Part shown: positions 16,619-24,805 of the stretch, piece after piece | How positions within the stretch are numbered: the stretch's first letter is position 1 | Layout: the number at the start of each line of letters is the position of its first letter | Assembly: GCF_003014555.1 (NCBI RefSeq) | Contig: NZ_PYGE01000001.1 | Coordinates: 496,001 to 560,000 of the forward strand | Direction: 5' to 3' | Source of the DNA: Haloactinopolyspora alba | Lineage (GTDB): Bacteria; Actinomycetota; Actinomycetes; Jiangellales; Jiangellaceae | DNA: 64,000 nucleotides | Notes under the pieces: model-generated | Databases searched by the model: none | The model's input: only the letters and a program-made list of their open reading frames with translations | What the model was told of the DNA's origin: nothing | Translations under genes and position numbers: made by a program

Positions 16619-17671
16619 TCAGGGTGAGTCGTCCGGACGCACGAGAACCTTGGCGTGCGTGCTCTGGCCGGAGTCGAGCTCCTCCAGGAGATCCCGCAGC
16701 GAAGACAGGTCGACGGTCCCGGTGTGGAGCGCTGTCACGTCGAGTTTGCGGCCGACGATCGCGCGGATCGTGCCGAGGAAGTCTTCATGGTTGTATGCGA
16801 GTGATCCGATCACGGTCAGCTCGCGGCTCTGCCAGTCCGCGTAACTCACCGTGGACTGTTGGAGAGGATAGCCGAGCAGCGCGAGCGTTCCGCCGCGGCG
16901 TACGAGCTCGGCGGACGGCTGCAGGAGAGCGGCCACTCCCGCGCACTCGTAGAGAACGTCCGCTCCAAGCCCGTGTGAGACATCGTTGATAGCAGCCTGA
17001 AGATCGTCCGGTTCCACCACGGTGTGGAAGCCGAGGCGGGTAGCTAGCTGACGGCGTGCTGCTGAGGGCTCGGAGATGATGATGTTCCCAGCGCCGGCGT
17101 TACGCGCGTGCTGAGCCGTCAGCAGACCGATCGGGCCGGCGCCCTGTACGGCCACCAGAGCGCCGAACTCGGCCGCCACTCTGCGCACCGCGTGGAACGT
17201 CACCGTCGCTGGTTCGACCAACGCGGCCTCGACGTCGGTGATCTCATCGGGCACCGGAATGACCCGGCGTGCCGATACCTGCATCCGACCCGCGAATCCG
17301 CCGTGGTCGGGTGCCTCGGAGTCGACCCCGTTGGCCTCCGCGAACGCCGTTTCACACTGCCGGGTGTGGCCCGCGACGCACTGTGGGCACGTGCCACACG
17401 CCGGGCCGACACCGCCGACGACGCGCTGACCGCGCTGAAGGCCGGACACCCCTGCACCGACCGCGCTCAGCCTGCCGGTCCACTCGTGGCCGAACACGGC
17501 CGGCGGCAACATGTGTCCATCGGTGTATCCGTGAACGTCGGTGCCGCAAATGCCGGCATACGTGATCTCGACGACGACGCGTCCGGGCTCGGGCTCGGTG
17601 AACCCTTCGGTGACCTCCCGTAGTTCTCTAGGTCCGGCGACCGTGACGACGCGATCCGCTGCTGGAGGCAT
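16619..17671 (-). CDS. Zinc-dependent medium-chain alcohol dehydrogenase
   Basis: 350 residues. MDR family signature: the catalytic-zinc region ICGTDVHGY and GHEWTG, the structural-zinc loop with four cysteines CGTCPQC...C between about 90 and 107, and a Rossmann turn VQGAGPIGLL near 175. The closest general type is the threonine/sorbitol dehydrogenase-like group that oxidises secondary alcohols with NAD(P). The substrate cannot be fixed; no pathway partners flank it. The preceding 226 bp (16392-16618) hold an open GTG frame from 16437 of unknown nature that runs into the 3' end of this gene and is probably a remnant. Confidence 0.85.
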   Translation of the reverse strand: MPPAADRVVTVAGPRELREVTEGFTEPEPGRVVVEITYAGICGTDVHGYTDGHMLPPAVFGHEWTGRLSAVGAGVSGLQRGQRVVGGVGPACGTCPQCVAGHTRQCETAFAEANGVDSEAPDHGGFAGRMQVSARRVIPVPDEITDVEAALVEPATVTFHAVRRVAAEFGALVAVQGAGPIGLLTAQHARNAGAGNIIISEPSAARRQLATRLGFHTVVEPDDLQAAINDVSHGLGADVLYECAGVAALLQPSAELVRRGGTLALLGYPLQQSTVSYADWQSRELTVIGSLAYNHEDFLGTIRAIVGRKLDVTALHTGTVDLSSLRDLLEELDSGQSTHAKVLVRPDDSP

Positions 17672-17768
17672 ACGTTCACATTGCCCGCCGACGTAGACCC
17701 CTGTCCATCGCGACGCCCGGATCGCTGGATGAAGTCGGCGCCTTGAGTGGACAGGAGATTGCGCTGTC

Positions 17769-18030
17769 TCAGCCTTCTTCCAGCACCGCCTGAATCACGT
17801 GGCGAGCATTGTCCGCCATCATCGAGCAACCCCATCGGCCCCGCCGCGGTGGGCCTTCGGGGCTGGGCGACCATGTCGTCACCCAGCCGGTACAGGGCAT
17901 CCACCGCGCCGCCGGAAAGCCACCTTTGCAGCGGTAGCTCCGCCCACTGCGGGAACTGCTCCGCGATCAGCCCTCGTACGAGGTCGTCGTCGATCGGATG
18001 CGTCCCGGGATACATCTGCCACGTACTCAC
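17769..18030 (-). pseudogene. Aminoglycoside phosphotransferase-like remnant with internal deletion
   Basis: The N-terminal 60 residues (MSTWQMYPGTHPIDDDLV..., then AEQFPQWAELPL and YRLGDDMV) match APH-family kinases. The sequence then jumps to the last 16 residues, NARHVIQAVLEEG, in another frame at 17769-17819. The kinase core with the catalytic HGD and DFG-like motifs, some 200 residues, is missing. So the two ends of one gene are retained and the middle has been lost. No product can be active. It sits between a dehydrogenase and a NUDIX gene, both on the same strand. Confidence 0.65.
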
Positions 18031-18183
18031 CGCGCATCATCCGACGCCCGGAGGTGGGCGACGTCAACCTCTTTCGTCGGCGGACGTCATCTTCGCGAAG
18101 TCCGACGCATTCGATCTGAACATGCTCCGAGCGCCTGGTCGTGCCAATCGGAACAATGGGGTTGAATCGGTCAGCGGATCCAC

Positions 18184-18693
18184 TCACACGAGCCGCCGTG
18201 CCTGGCCCAGGATCCCTGGCCACTCGGCGCGGACGAACGCCGCGAGACCCGGCGGCCGCAGGTCGATCGCGTCGACGCCGCCGGCCGCCACATCGACCCG
18301 CTCGACCACCGACTCGCCGCGAGCGGCAGCGTCCACATCCGGACCGCTGCGCAGGCTGGCGTCCAGGGACGACAGCCGCGCGACGTGAAAGTGCTGTCGT
18401 GACGGATGTGCGCCGGTCGGCTCCTGCACGTAGACCTCCGCGCCGACGACGGCGTTCGCGCCGAGCTCCTCCCGCAGCTCCCGATGCAGCGCGGTCACCG
18501 TCGAGCGGTCCGAGGGCTCGACCCGACCGCCCGGCGTCGTCCAGTACGCAGCGGTGTGTGGCTTCACGCGCTTGATCAACACCAGCCGGTCGGCGTCGTC
18601 GACCAGCAGCGCACGGGCAGACGTCCGCGCCTGGTTGCCCTGCGGATCCCCCGTCACGGCGACGATCCTGCCGTGATCGTCACGCGGTGTCAC
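18184..18693 (-). CDS. NUDIX hydrolase
   Basis: 169 residues from GTG 18693. The Nudix box is recognisable as GGRVEP...RELREELG at about residues 55-78, with the REXXEE core intact, though the first half has one extra residue (VEPSDRS), a variant common in actinobacterial relatives. NUDIX enzymes cleave nucleoside diphosphates linked to another group; the ALLVDDADRLVLIKR strand is typical of the family's first strand. Specificity is not predictable. The gene is divergent from the toxin-like gene starting at 18737, with only 43 bp between the start codons. Confidence 0.85.
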   Translation of the reverse strand: MTPRDDHGRIVAVTGDPQGNQARTSARALLVDDADRLVLIKRVKPHTAAYWTTPGGRVEPSDRSTVTALHRELREELGANAVVGAEVYVQEPTGAHPSRQHFHVARLSSLDASLRSGPDVDAAARGESVVERVDVAAGGVDAIDLRPPGLAAFVRAEWPGILGQARRLV

Positions 18694-18736
18694 GATCGGT
18701 ATCGTTCCGTGTCATCGGCATCGGAAGGGGACGGCG

Positions 18737-19870
18737 TTGGCGCTGGACGCAGCGAGCGGGCGAGGCGAGCTGCGCTCGGCGATCGAAGGGCTGTTGCGCA
18801 CCTGCGTCGACCTCGAGCGTCAGGCCTACGACCTCGGGCACCGCGCCCGCGGCGAAGTCGACGCCGTCGTCCGCGAGCTCGCGGGTCTGCAGCCACCCGA
18901 GCTACGCGGGCTGGCCGACGAGATCGCCGGCATCGGCGCCAGGCTGGGGACCGACGTCACCGATGCCACGACCGAGGGCCGTCGCGCCTACCTCGACGAG
19001 GTACACCACCTGCTCACGTTGCTGGCTCCCCATCACGGCGTGGACGGCACCTTGCCGCCGCTGGCCGAAACCACGACCTTGATCCGCGACGCCGACGCCT
19101 TCGCCGCCCAGTTCCCGCCCGGGTTCGCCCGCCGCTACGTCCGTGACCTCATCACCTCCGTCGACCGCAGCGTCACCCTGACCATCGACGACGCCGGTCG
19201 CGTCCAGCCCGTACCCACTGACGACGTCGACGCCGCCACCACATCTATTGCTGACACGTTCGATGGACCGTGCCGTGCCCAGGGCGCGGCTCTGCTCACA
19301 AGCGAGACGAGCCACGCCATCGAGCAGCACGGCCCGCAGATCCCCGACGAAGCCCACCTGGCGAGGCTCGTCTGGCTCAAAGACCCCACTGGACAGGACG
19401 CCTGGCAGGTCAGTGCCGACAACCGCGTCACTACGGCTCACTGGGCAGGAACCTCGACGGGAGGGTTCACGTCACCCGAAGCACTCGCCAAACCAATCAA
19501 CGCAATTCTTACGGCTGCAAGCACGCGCGCCCAGAATCTGGATCAGTTCCTCGACGCAAACGCCGAGGACACACGTCTCGCGATACATGTGCCTGCCGAC
19601 CAAGCCGATCTCAGTCCCGACGACGCTACCGGTTACCGAGGCTCCGGGACCGGGCATCCAGAGACTCAGCGAGACTGGATCGCAGCACGCAAGTACGCCA
19701 TGAAGAACGGCGGTCCAGCTGTGCACGGCGTCCCCGACGATCCGCTCCGGAGCGGATCGGATCCTGGCGCGATGGTCGTGTTCAAGCACAGCAGTGACGG
19801 CTGGCGACTGGTGACCTGCTTCCCGGTAGATGCTCAACGTACGCAGACGAAGCGACTGGAGGAACTCTGA
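18737..19870 (+). CDS. Probable polymorphic toxin with C-terminal RNase-like domain
   Basis: 377 residues from TTG 18737, with GGAAGGGG six bases upstream. The first 110 residues are helical (LRSAIEGLLRTCVDLERQAYDLG) and could be an export or trafficking domain of the type VII kind, though no WXG or LXG motif is seen. From about residue 195 the pattern resembles the C-terminal RNase domains of contact-dependent toxins: HAIEQHGPQIPDEAHLARLV, then GGFTSPEALAKPINAIL, and a terminal strand AMVVFKHSS...WRLVTCFPV. GC drops in this part. The stop overlaps the next start (TGATG), as in toxin-immunity pairs. No catalytic residue is claimed; the toxin call is inference. Confidence 0.55.
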   Translation: MALDAASGRGELRSAIEGLLRTCVDLERQAYDLGHRARGEVDAVVRELAGLQPPELRGLADEIAGIGARLGTDVTDATTEGRRAYLDEVHHLLTLLAPHHGVDGTLPPLAETTTLIRDADAFAAQFPPGFARRYVRDLITSVDRSVTLTIDDAGRVQPVPTDDVDAATTSIADTFDGPCRAQGAALLTSETSHAIEQHGPQIPDEAHLARLVWLKDPTGQDAWQVSADNRVTTAHWAGTSTGGFTSPEALAKPINAILTAASTRAQNLDQFLDANAEDTRLAIHVPADQADLSPDDATGYRGSGTGHPETQRDWIAARKYAMKNGGPAVHGVPDDPLRSGSDPGAMVVFKHSSDGWRLVTCFPVDAQRTQTKRLEEL

Positions 19871-20418
19871 TGATACCCGCGAGCAAAACGTTCCGGGCAA
19901 TCTTCGGGAGCGGATTCAATCTCGCAGATGATGAGCCTGGAATTTACATCGAAGCCTGTGAGGAAGTGCCAGAAAAGCTCTCCAACGATCCTCGCGGTAG
20001 ATATCAGGCATTCAAAGAAGAGTTTGCGACACACATCCGGGACTCGTCGTTCGCGCCTGCGTCCGAGGGCGACACGCAGTGGATGACCGACGAGTGGCTC
20101 CGGAACGTCTGGTACGACGCGTTCGGGCCCGAACCGGCGCCCGGCGACCCGTACCCCGTCCCGGCCGAGGACTGGGGCCACCGCCGGCTCACCGACTACA
20201 TGCTGCACGCGGTCAACGAGACGCCCGAGCTCAGCAGCGCCGGCGCACCGGCGTGGCTCGAGACACGAGGCCTGACCTTCGCCGACATCAGCGCCGCCGT
20301 CGACCTGTCCGCGACGCAGTCGGTCGGGTTCCGGTCCGCGCCGGAGGGCTGGCTCGAGCATCTCAAGGACCTCACCGACCGCGGCCTCCGCGAGCCGCAG
20401 CCGGGCGAACTCCCGTAA
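19870..20418 (+). CDS. Small protein, putative immunity partner of the upstream toxin
   Basis: 182 residues, ATG overlapping the previous stop by one base. No named family, but residues 71-103 (WMTDEW, WYDAFGPEP, APGDPYPVP, DWG) are nearly identical to residues 73-104 of the M48 peptidase at 12990-14291, and weaker similarity extends on both sides (EF..HIRDSS versus DL..CIRNSS). The first 190 bases have GC near 53%, the last half is much richer, suggesting a mosaic gene. The position directly behind a toxin-like gene fits a cognate immunity protein; the homologous domain on a peptidase would then be an orphan immunity domain. Soluble, no signal peptide. Confidence 0.6.
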   Translation: MIPASKTFRAIFGSGFNLADDEPGIYIEACEEVPEKLSNDPRGRYQAFKEEFATHIRDSSFAPASEGDTQWMTDEWLRNVWYDAFGPEPAPGDPYPVPAEDWGHRRLTDYMLHAVNETPELSSAGAPAWLETRGLTFADISAAVDLSATQSVGFRSAPEGWLEHLKDLTDRGLREPQPGELP

Positions 20419-20481
20419 CGCTCCCCTGGCCCGCCTGCCCTACCGTGGAGCGCTGACGGATCACCGAGCAGGAGAACCGAC

Positions 20482-21933
20482 GTGGCGGATCACCCGGATC
20501 ATCCGGACCTGGCGACCGAGCAGCGGCATCTGGACCGCGTGTGCCGAGCCGTCACCGAAGCCGACGCTGACGCCCCGACGCCACCCGACAGTTCGCCGCT
20601 GCTGTTCGGCCGCGTGGAGTTCGCCGCCGACACGAACCAGCCGGACTCCGCCCACACCATCTACGTCGGCCGCCGTCACGTCACCGACGACGACGGCACC
20701 GTGCTGGCGCACGCCTGGTACGAACCGACCGCGGCGCCGTTCTACGAGCGTCCGTCCTCCGTCCGGCGCCGTGTCCTCGTCCAGCACGACCGTCGGCTCA
20801 GCGCGGTACACGACGAGCCCACCGGCGAACCCACCGACGGCGCAGCGCCCGAACACGTCCTCGGCCCGGCCGCGCACGCGCAGCTGGAACGTTTCCGCGA
20901 CGGCATCCTGCATCCGGCCACCGCGACGCTGAGCCGCCAGCAGTACGACGCCGTCACCCGGCCCGCCGCCGGTGTCCTCGTCGTCGCCGGCGGGCCTGGC
21001 ACTGGCAAGACGCAGGTCGGCCTGCACCGTGCGGCGTGGCTCGCGCACACCGACCCGGGCACCACCGTCACCATCGTCGTGCCGACGGCCGCCCTGCGCA
21101 CGTACACGCGTGCCGTGCTGCCCGCGCTGGACGCCGACTCCGTCACCTCCGGCACCACACGCGATGCCCCCGCAGGTCACCTGATCGTCGACGAGGCGCA
21201 CGACCTCGACCGCGCACAACTCGACGAACTGGCGACCACGCACCGTTCGGTGACCCTGCTCGTCGATCCCGGGCGCGCCGCGAAACCAGCCGCATGGTCC
21301 GACGTGGATCTCGACCTGACGCACATCCAGCTCACCACCAGCTACCGCGTGCCGCGACCGCTCCGCGACACGGTTGCTGCCACCCTGGCCCGTACCGACG
21401 ACGACGTGACGCCGCCGGTGACCGTCCGGTCCGGTCTGGGCGGACCACTGGTGCAGCACGACGACGCCGACGAGGTCGCCGGGGACGCACTGCACGCCGG
21501 GACCGCAGCCGCCAGCACCGACTTTCGTGTCGGCGTCGTCGTCGCCAGCAGCATGCTCGAGCCGACCCTACGGCTGGCCACCGACACCGAACGGCCGGTG
21601 GGCGACGCCCGCGACGGCGACCTGACACACCCGGTCACCGTGCTCACACCGGACGACGCCGCCGGGCTCGAGTTCGACGCGGTCGCCCTGGTGTCCCCGG
21701 ACGCCATCGCCGCCGAGCACGGGGCGCGAGGGCTCTACACCGCGGTGTCGCGATGCACCCAGACGCTGGCGATCTTCCACTCGGAGCCGTTGCCCGCCGG
21801 GCTCGACCATCTCGCGACTCCGGCAAGGCCCGCCCCGGAGCCCGACGCCGACCTGCACACCCTCGTCGACGCGCTCGGCGAGGACGACCGCGTCATCGTC
21901 GAGGCCCTGGTCCGCCGCCTGCTGTCCACCTGA
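20482..21933 (+). CDS. Compact HelD-like superfamily 1 helicase/ATPase
   Basis: 483 residues from GTG 20482 (AGGAGA eight bases upstream). The N-terminal section carries HelD hallmarks: FGRVEF, YVGRRHV, and APFYERPSSVRRR. Walker A GGPGTGKT is at 170-177 and Walker B DEAH at 237-240; TTSYRVPRPLRD and LYTAVSRCTQTLAIF are motifs IV and VI. HelD proteins bind RNA polymerase and free it from stalled complexes or antibiotics such as rifampicin. Usual length is about 700-750, so this one lacks roughly a third, mainly in the region between the ATPase lobes. It could be a distinct short subfamily rather than a canonical HelD. Confidence 0.7.
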   Translation: MADHPDHPDLATEQRHLDRVCRAVTEADADAPTPPDSSPLLFGRVEFAADTNQPDSAHTIYVGRRHVTDDDGTVLAHAWYEPTAAPFYERPSSVRRRVLVQHDRRLSAVHDEPTGEPTDGAAPEHVLGPAAHAQLERFRDGILHPATATLSRQQYDAVTRPAAGVLVVAGGPGTGKTQVGLHRAAWLAHTDPGTTVTIVVPTAALRTYTRAVLPALDADSVTSGTTRDAPAGHLIVDEAHDLDRAQLDELATTHRSVTLLVDPGRAAKPAAWSDVDLDLTHIQLTTSYRVPRPLRDTVAATLARTDDDVTPPVTVRSGLGGPLVQHDDADEVAGDALHAGTAAASTDFRVGVVVASSMLEPTLRLATDTERPVGDARDGDLTHPVTVLTPDDAAGLEFDAVALVSPDAIAAEHGARGLYTAVSRCTQTLAIFHSEPLPAGLDHLATPARPAPEPDADLHTLVDALGEDDRVIVEALVRRLLST

Positions 21934-21954
21934 CCGGCGGTTGCGCCGAAACCA

Positions 21955-22341
21955 TCACACCGCAGCCCATGCCTCGACCTCGACCCGGAATTCCGGGTTC
22001 ACCAAGCCGGATACCTGGACCAGCGAGCTCGCCGGAGGTTCGGACAACACGATGTACTCGTCCCGAACCTGCCGGAAGAGCGGCAGATCGGCAAGATCGA
22101 TCAGGAAGACGGTCAGCTTGACGACGTCGCGCATCCCGGCGCCCGCCGCCGCGAGGGCTGTGCTCACGTTCCGGAAGACCTGCCGGATCTGCGCCTCAGC
22201 GTCGCCGCGGCCGACCAGGTCCCCCGTGCTGTCCAGCGGCACTTGTCCGGAGACCGCAACCGTGCGTCCGCTGTAACTGACGACATGGCTGTAGGCGTTG
22301 GTCGGCGGTAGTCCTTCCGGCTGTCGGATGTGTTCGCGCAT
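21955..22341 (-). CDS. RidA/YjgF family protein
   Basis: 128 residues with the Rid family fold: AVSGQVPLD, the central V.NV..AL..AG segment (VFRNVSTALAAAGAGMRDVV), and the C-terminal EVEAWAAV. RidA deaminates reactive enamines such as 2-aminoacrylate. The conserved arginine of true RidA is expected near residue 105, where this protein has SSLVQVSGL instead, so it may be one of the Rid2-7 subgroups with another activity. Monocistronic, convergent with the HelD-like gene. Confidence 0.85.
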   Translation of the reverse strand: MREHIRQPEGLPPTNAYSHVVSYSGRTVAVSGQVPLDSTGDLVGRGDAEAQIRQVFRNVSTALAAAGAGMRDVVKLTVFLIDLADLPLFRQVRDEYIVLSEPPASSLVQVSGLVNPEFRVEVEAWAAV

Positions 22342-22374
22342 GCGCTCCTGCCTTGACGATTTCCGGCCGGCGGA

Positions 22375-22650
22375 TCAGCCGCCGGCGGCGACCCGGGCCT
22401 CGTACCGGGCACGCGCCTTGGCGGCCAGCTCTTCGCGATCCCGCGGCGGCGCCGTCGTGACCAGGGAGTCCAGCAGCCGTTCGGTGGCAGCCGTGATCTC
22501 CTCGACGGCCTGGTCGAACGCGGCCTGGTTCGCCTTCGACGGCTTACGCGTCCCGGCGAGCTTGCGCACGTACTGCAGCGCGGCGTCGCTGATCTCGTCC
22601 GGCGTGGCCGGCGGTGCGAGGTTGTTGAGCGGCTTGATGTTTCGGCACAT
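22375..22650 (-). CDS. DUF2277 family protein
   Basis: 91 residues from ATG 22650. The start MCRNIKPLNNLAPPATPDEI is the hallmark of DUF2277, a small helical family of unknown role frequent in actinobacteria; the remainder is two helices rich in Ala and Arg. An upstream in-frame extension is open but has no family similarity, so the ATG at 22650 is preferred. Divergent from the OsmC gene with 95 bp between starts. Confidence 0.85.
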   Translation of the reverse strand: MCRNIKPLNNLAPPATPDEISDAALQYVRKLAGTRKPSKANQAAFDQAVEEITAATERLLDSLVTTAPPRDREELAAKARARYEARVAAGG

Positions 22651-22745
22651 ACTCCGAGCGTAGCGACCGGCACCGACACGACCCCGTGGCCGATCCGGTA
22701 CGACCCGGTCGAACGCGACGTGCGGCGACTGGCAGGCTGAGCAGC

Positions 22746-23168
22746 ATGGCTGAAGATACCCACCGGTCCGTGTCCATCCGCCGGACGGCAACACGTCAGT
22801 ACGTCGCCACCAACGCCCGCGGAGGTGAGCTCCGGTTCGGCGAGGGATCGGGCGGCGAATTCACCCCGGTCGAACTGCTGCTGACCGCCATCGCGGGCTG
22901 CTCTGCCGTCGACGTCGACTACATCGCCGCACGCCGCGCCGAGCCGGAGTCGTTCGACGTCGAGGCGCACGCGGAGAAGATCCGCGACGAGTCTGGCAAT
23001 CGGCTCGAGGACATCGAGGTCGTCTTCCGGGTGTCCTTCCCGGCCGGCGACGACGGTGACGCGGCACGCGCGGTGCTCCCCGACGCGGTCGCGAAGTCGC
23101 ACGACCGGCTGTGCACCGTCAGCCGCACCGTGGAGCTGCCCAGCCCGGTGACGATGCACGCGGAGTGA
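22746..23168 (+). CDS. OsmC family protein
   Basis: 140 residues from ATG 22746. Matches OsmC/Ohr-type proteins: GGEFTPVELLLTAIAGCSAVDVDYIAARR contains the first conserved cysteine (AGCSA), and SHDRLCTVSRTVE the second (RLCTVSR). The pair can reduce organic hydroperoxides through a dithiol. It belongs to the less defined YhfA-like branch, judged by the PVELLL helix, so peroxidase activity is likely but not shown. Confidence 0.85.
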   Translation: MAEDTHRSVSIRRTATRQYVATNARGGELRFGEGSGGEFTPVELLLTAIAGCSAVDVDYIAARRAEPESFDVEAHAEKIRDESGNRLEDIEVVFRVSFPAGDDGDAARAVLPDAVAKSHDRLCTVSRTVELPSPVTMHAE

Positions 23169-23210
23169 CCCGGCGCGGCGCCGACGATCCGGCTCGGGCG
23201 CGGTGCGACG

Positions 23211-24413
23211 TCACCCGGCCAGCTCACGCTCCAGCGGCGTACGGAACGTGGGCGTCACGGAAGCGGACTCCAACCTGGGCTGCAGCCGCGCGGCCGCACC
23301 CGCGACCGCTTCGGCAGCCTCGGTGCCGATGTCCTCGAGCAGCCGCCAGACGATCTCGTCGCCGCGCATGCCCCAGCCACCGACGACCCGGCCGTCCCAC
23401 CAGACGGTCGGTCCGATGTTGCCGTTGCGGTCGAACAGCGCGTCGCGATGTGCCCCCAGGAACCAGTCACGCCCCTGCCACCCCATCGGCGTCGGGTCGA
23501 GCGCCGGGAGCAGCGCCGCCGACGGCTCGACCCGCGGGTCCGGGTCGACGTCGTCGGCCAGGACGATGCCCGGTGTGCCGTCCAGATCGACCTCGACGGT
23601 GTCGAGCCGGGCGAGCGTCTTCCGGGTGGCGCCGAGCGTCCAGCCCGTCCACCACTGCAGGTCGGCCACGGTGCCCGGGCCGAACGCGCGCAACCACTGC
23701 CGCGCCAGCTCCGTGCGCGCTTCGTCCTCCGGCAGGGGCGGCAGGCCTTCCGGCCACAGCGCCCGGGCCGGCGCCCAGCGGTGTTGACGAGACTGCCAGG
23801 TGCCGGCGGGGCGCCCGCGCACGAGCCGGCCTTCGGCGCCCATGAGCGTCAGAACCCGGCTGGTGACGTTCTGCTTCGTGTCCCACTTCTTGTCCGTGGT
23901 CGGCAGCAGGGCTGTGCGCAGCCGCGGCTCGGCGGCGGCGACCTGGTTGGCCAGCGCCTCACCGCGTTCGAGCAGCACCCGTTCCGCCCCGTCCTCGACG
24001 TCGGTCAGCCAGGCGTCGGCGTCGCCGTCGATCTCGGGCTCGGTGGGGACGGTCCGCAACTCCTTGACCAGCCGACGCCGCAGCCGCTGCGCGACCTCGG
24101 CCGCGGCCCCCGCGTGCACGACCGGACCGGTGCCGGTGGGGACGACGAACATGGTGCGCCGCATGCCGAGCAGCTTCACCACCGAACGGTCCTCGTACAA
24201 CGCGTCCGACACGTCGGCGAGCGTCGCCGTCGGGTTCCGTGCCAGCACGGACAGATACACCGACGCCGGGTCGGTCGCGTGCAGCGCCACCACGGCATCG
24301 GCGACGTCCGGCACCGTCGGTTCGGCCGGCGCCGACGCGACCGGCCCGGCGGATGCCAGCCGGTGCCGTCGCATCAGGCGGGTCCGGCGCTGGTGAACGT
24401 CGATGGTCAACAC
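23211..24413 (-). CDS. Winged-helix DNA-binding domain protein (YcaQ/AlkX-like, HTH_42)
   Basis: 400 residues from GTG 24413. The family pattern is clear: RLAPxxPAxVVALHATDPASVYLSVLARNP, a YEDRSVVKLLGMRRTMFVV strand, and the C-terminal GWDGRVVGGWGMRGDEIVWRLL-like region split here as WWDGRVVGGWGM. Relatives such as YcaQ unhook interstrand DNA crosslinks and AlkZ is a DNA glycosylase; the catalytic QXQ motif of AlkZ-type proteins is not evident, so enzymatic activity is uncertain. It may simply be a DNA-binding protein. Convergent to OsmC. Confidence 0.75.
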   Translation of the reverse strand: MLTIDVHQRRTRLMRRHRLASAGPVASAPAEPTVPDVADAVVALHATDPASVYLSVLARNPTATLADVSDALYEDRSVVKLLGMRRTMFVVPTGTGPVVHAGAAAEVAQRLRRRLVKELRTVPTEPEIDGDADAWLTDVEDGAERVLLERGEALANQVAAAEPRLRTALLPTTDKKWDTKQNVTSRVLTLMGAEGRLVRGRPAGTWQSRQHRWAPARALWPEGLPPLPEDEARTELARQWLRAFGPGTVADLQWWTGWTLGATRKTLARLDTVEVDLDGTPGIVLADDVDPDPRVEPSAALLPALDPTPMGWQGRDWFLGAHRDALFDRNGNIGPTVWWDGRVVGGWGMRGDEIVWRLLEDIGTEAAEAVAGAAARLQPRLESASVTPTFRTPLERELAG

Positions 24414-24609
24414 ACGCTGATGCTGACACACGGCACCGACAAGCCGGAGTCTCAGGAACGATGACGTTTTCACAGCCGAATCGGGCGGACATTGTGCGCC
24501 GTGCCGGTAGTCGCGCGTGACAAATTCCGTCGATCATCAGAAAGGGTTGACAGCACCCGTAAAGTCTCTTCCGGAAAGTTCCTTCCCACTGGGCTATCGG
24601 GGGGTAGCC

Positions 24610-24795
24610 GTGAGTCACAACCGGACAACCACGGAAGAACGGCGCTACCGCGTCGAGCTGGCGGTCGTCATCGGAGTCGGCGTCGCTCTCGCGATCGTCG
24701 CCGTTGCGGCCGTCCTGACCATCAACCGCGCTCCGATCGAGGAGCAGGAGAACTTCCAGGGCCTGTCCACCGCGGTCTCGCACCTGACACCCTGA
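24610..24795 (+). CDS. Small single-pass membrane protein
   Basis: 61 residues from GTG 24610, preceded by a G-rich Shine-Dalgarno-like stretch. Short charged N-terminus (MSHNRTTTEERRYRVE), one hydrophobic helix AVVIGVGVALAIVAVAAVLTI, and a 24-residue extracellular tail. No family known. It ends only 11 bases before the inverted-repeat element at 24806, which may serve as its transcript end. Confidence 0.5.
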   Translation: MSHNRTTTEERRYRVELAVVIGVGVALAIVAVAAVLTINRAPIEEQENFQGLSTAVSHLTP

Positions 24796-24805
24796 CCTCC
24801 GCCGA

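Noticed and set aside
23111-24473. Long Arg-rich frames opposite the winged-helix gene
   Set aside because: Low-complexity shadows; the HTH_42 family signature is on the minus strand.
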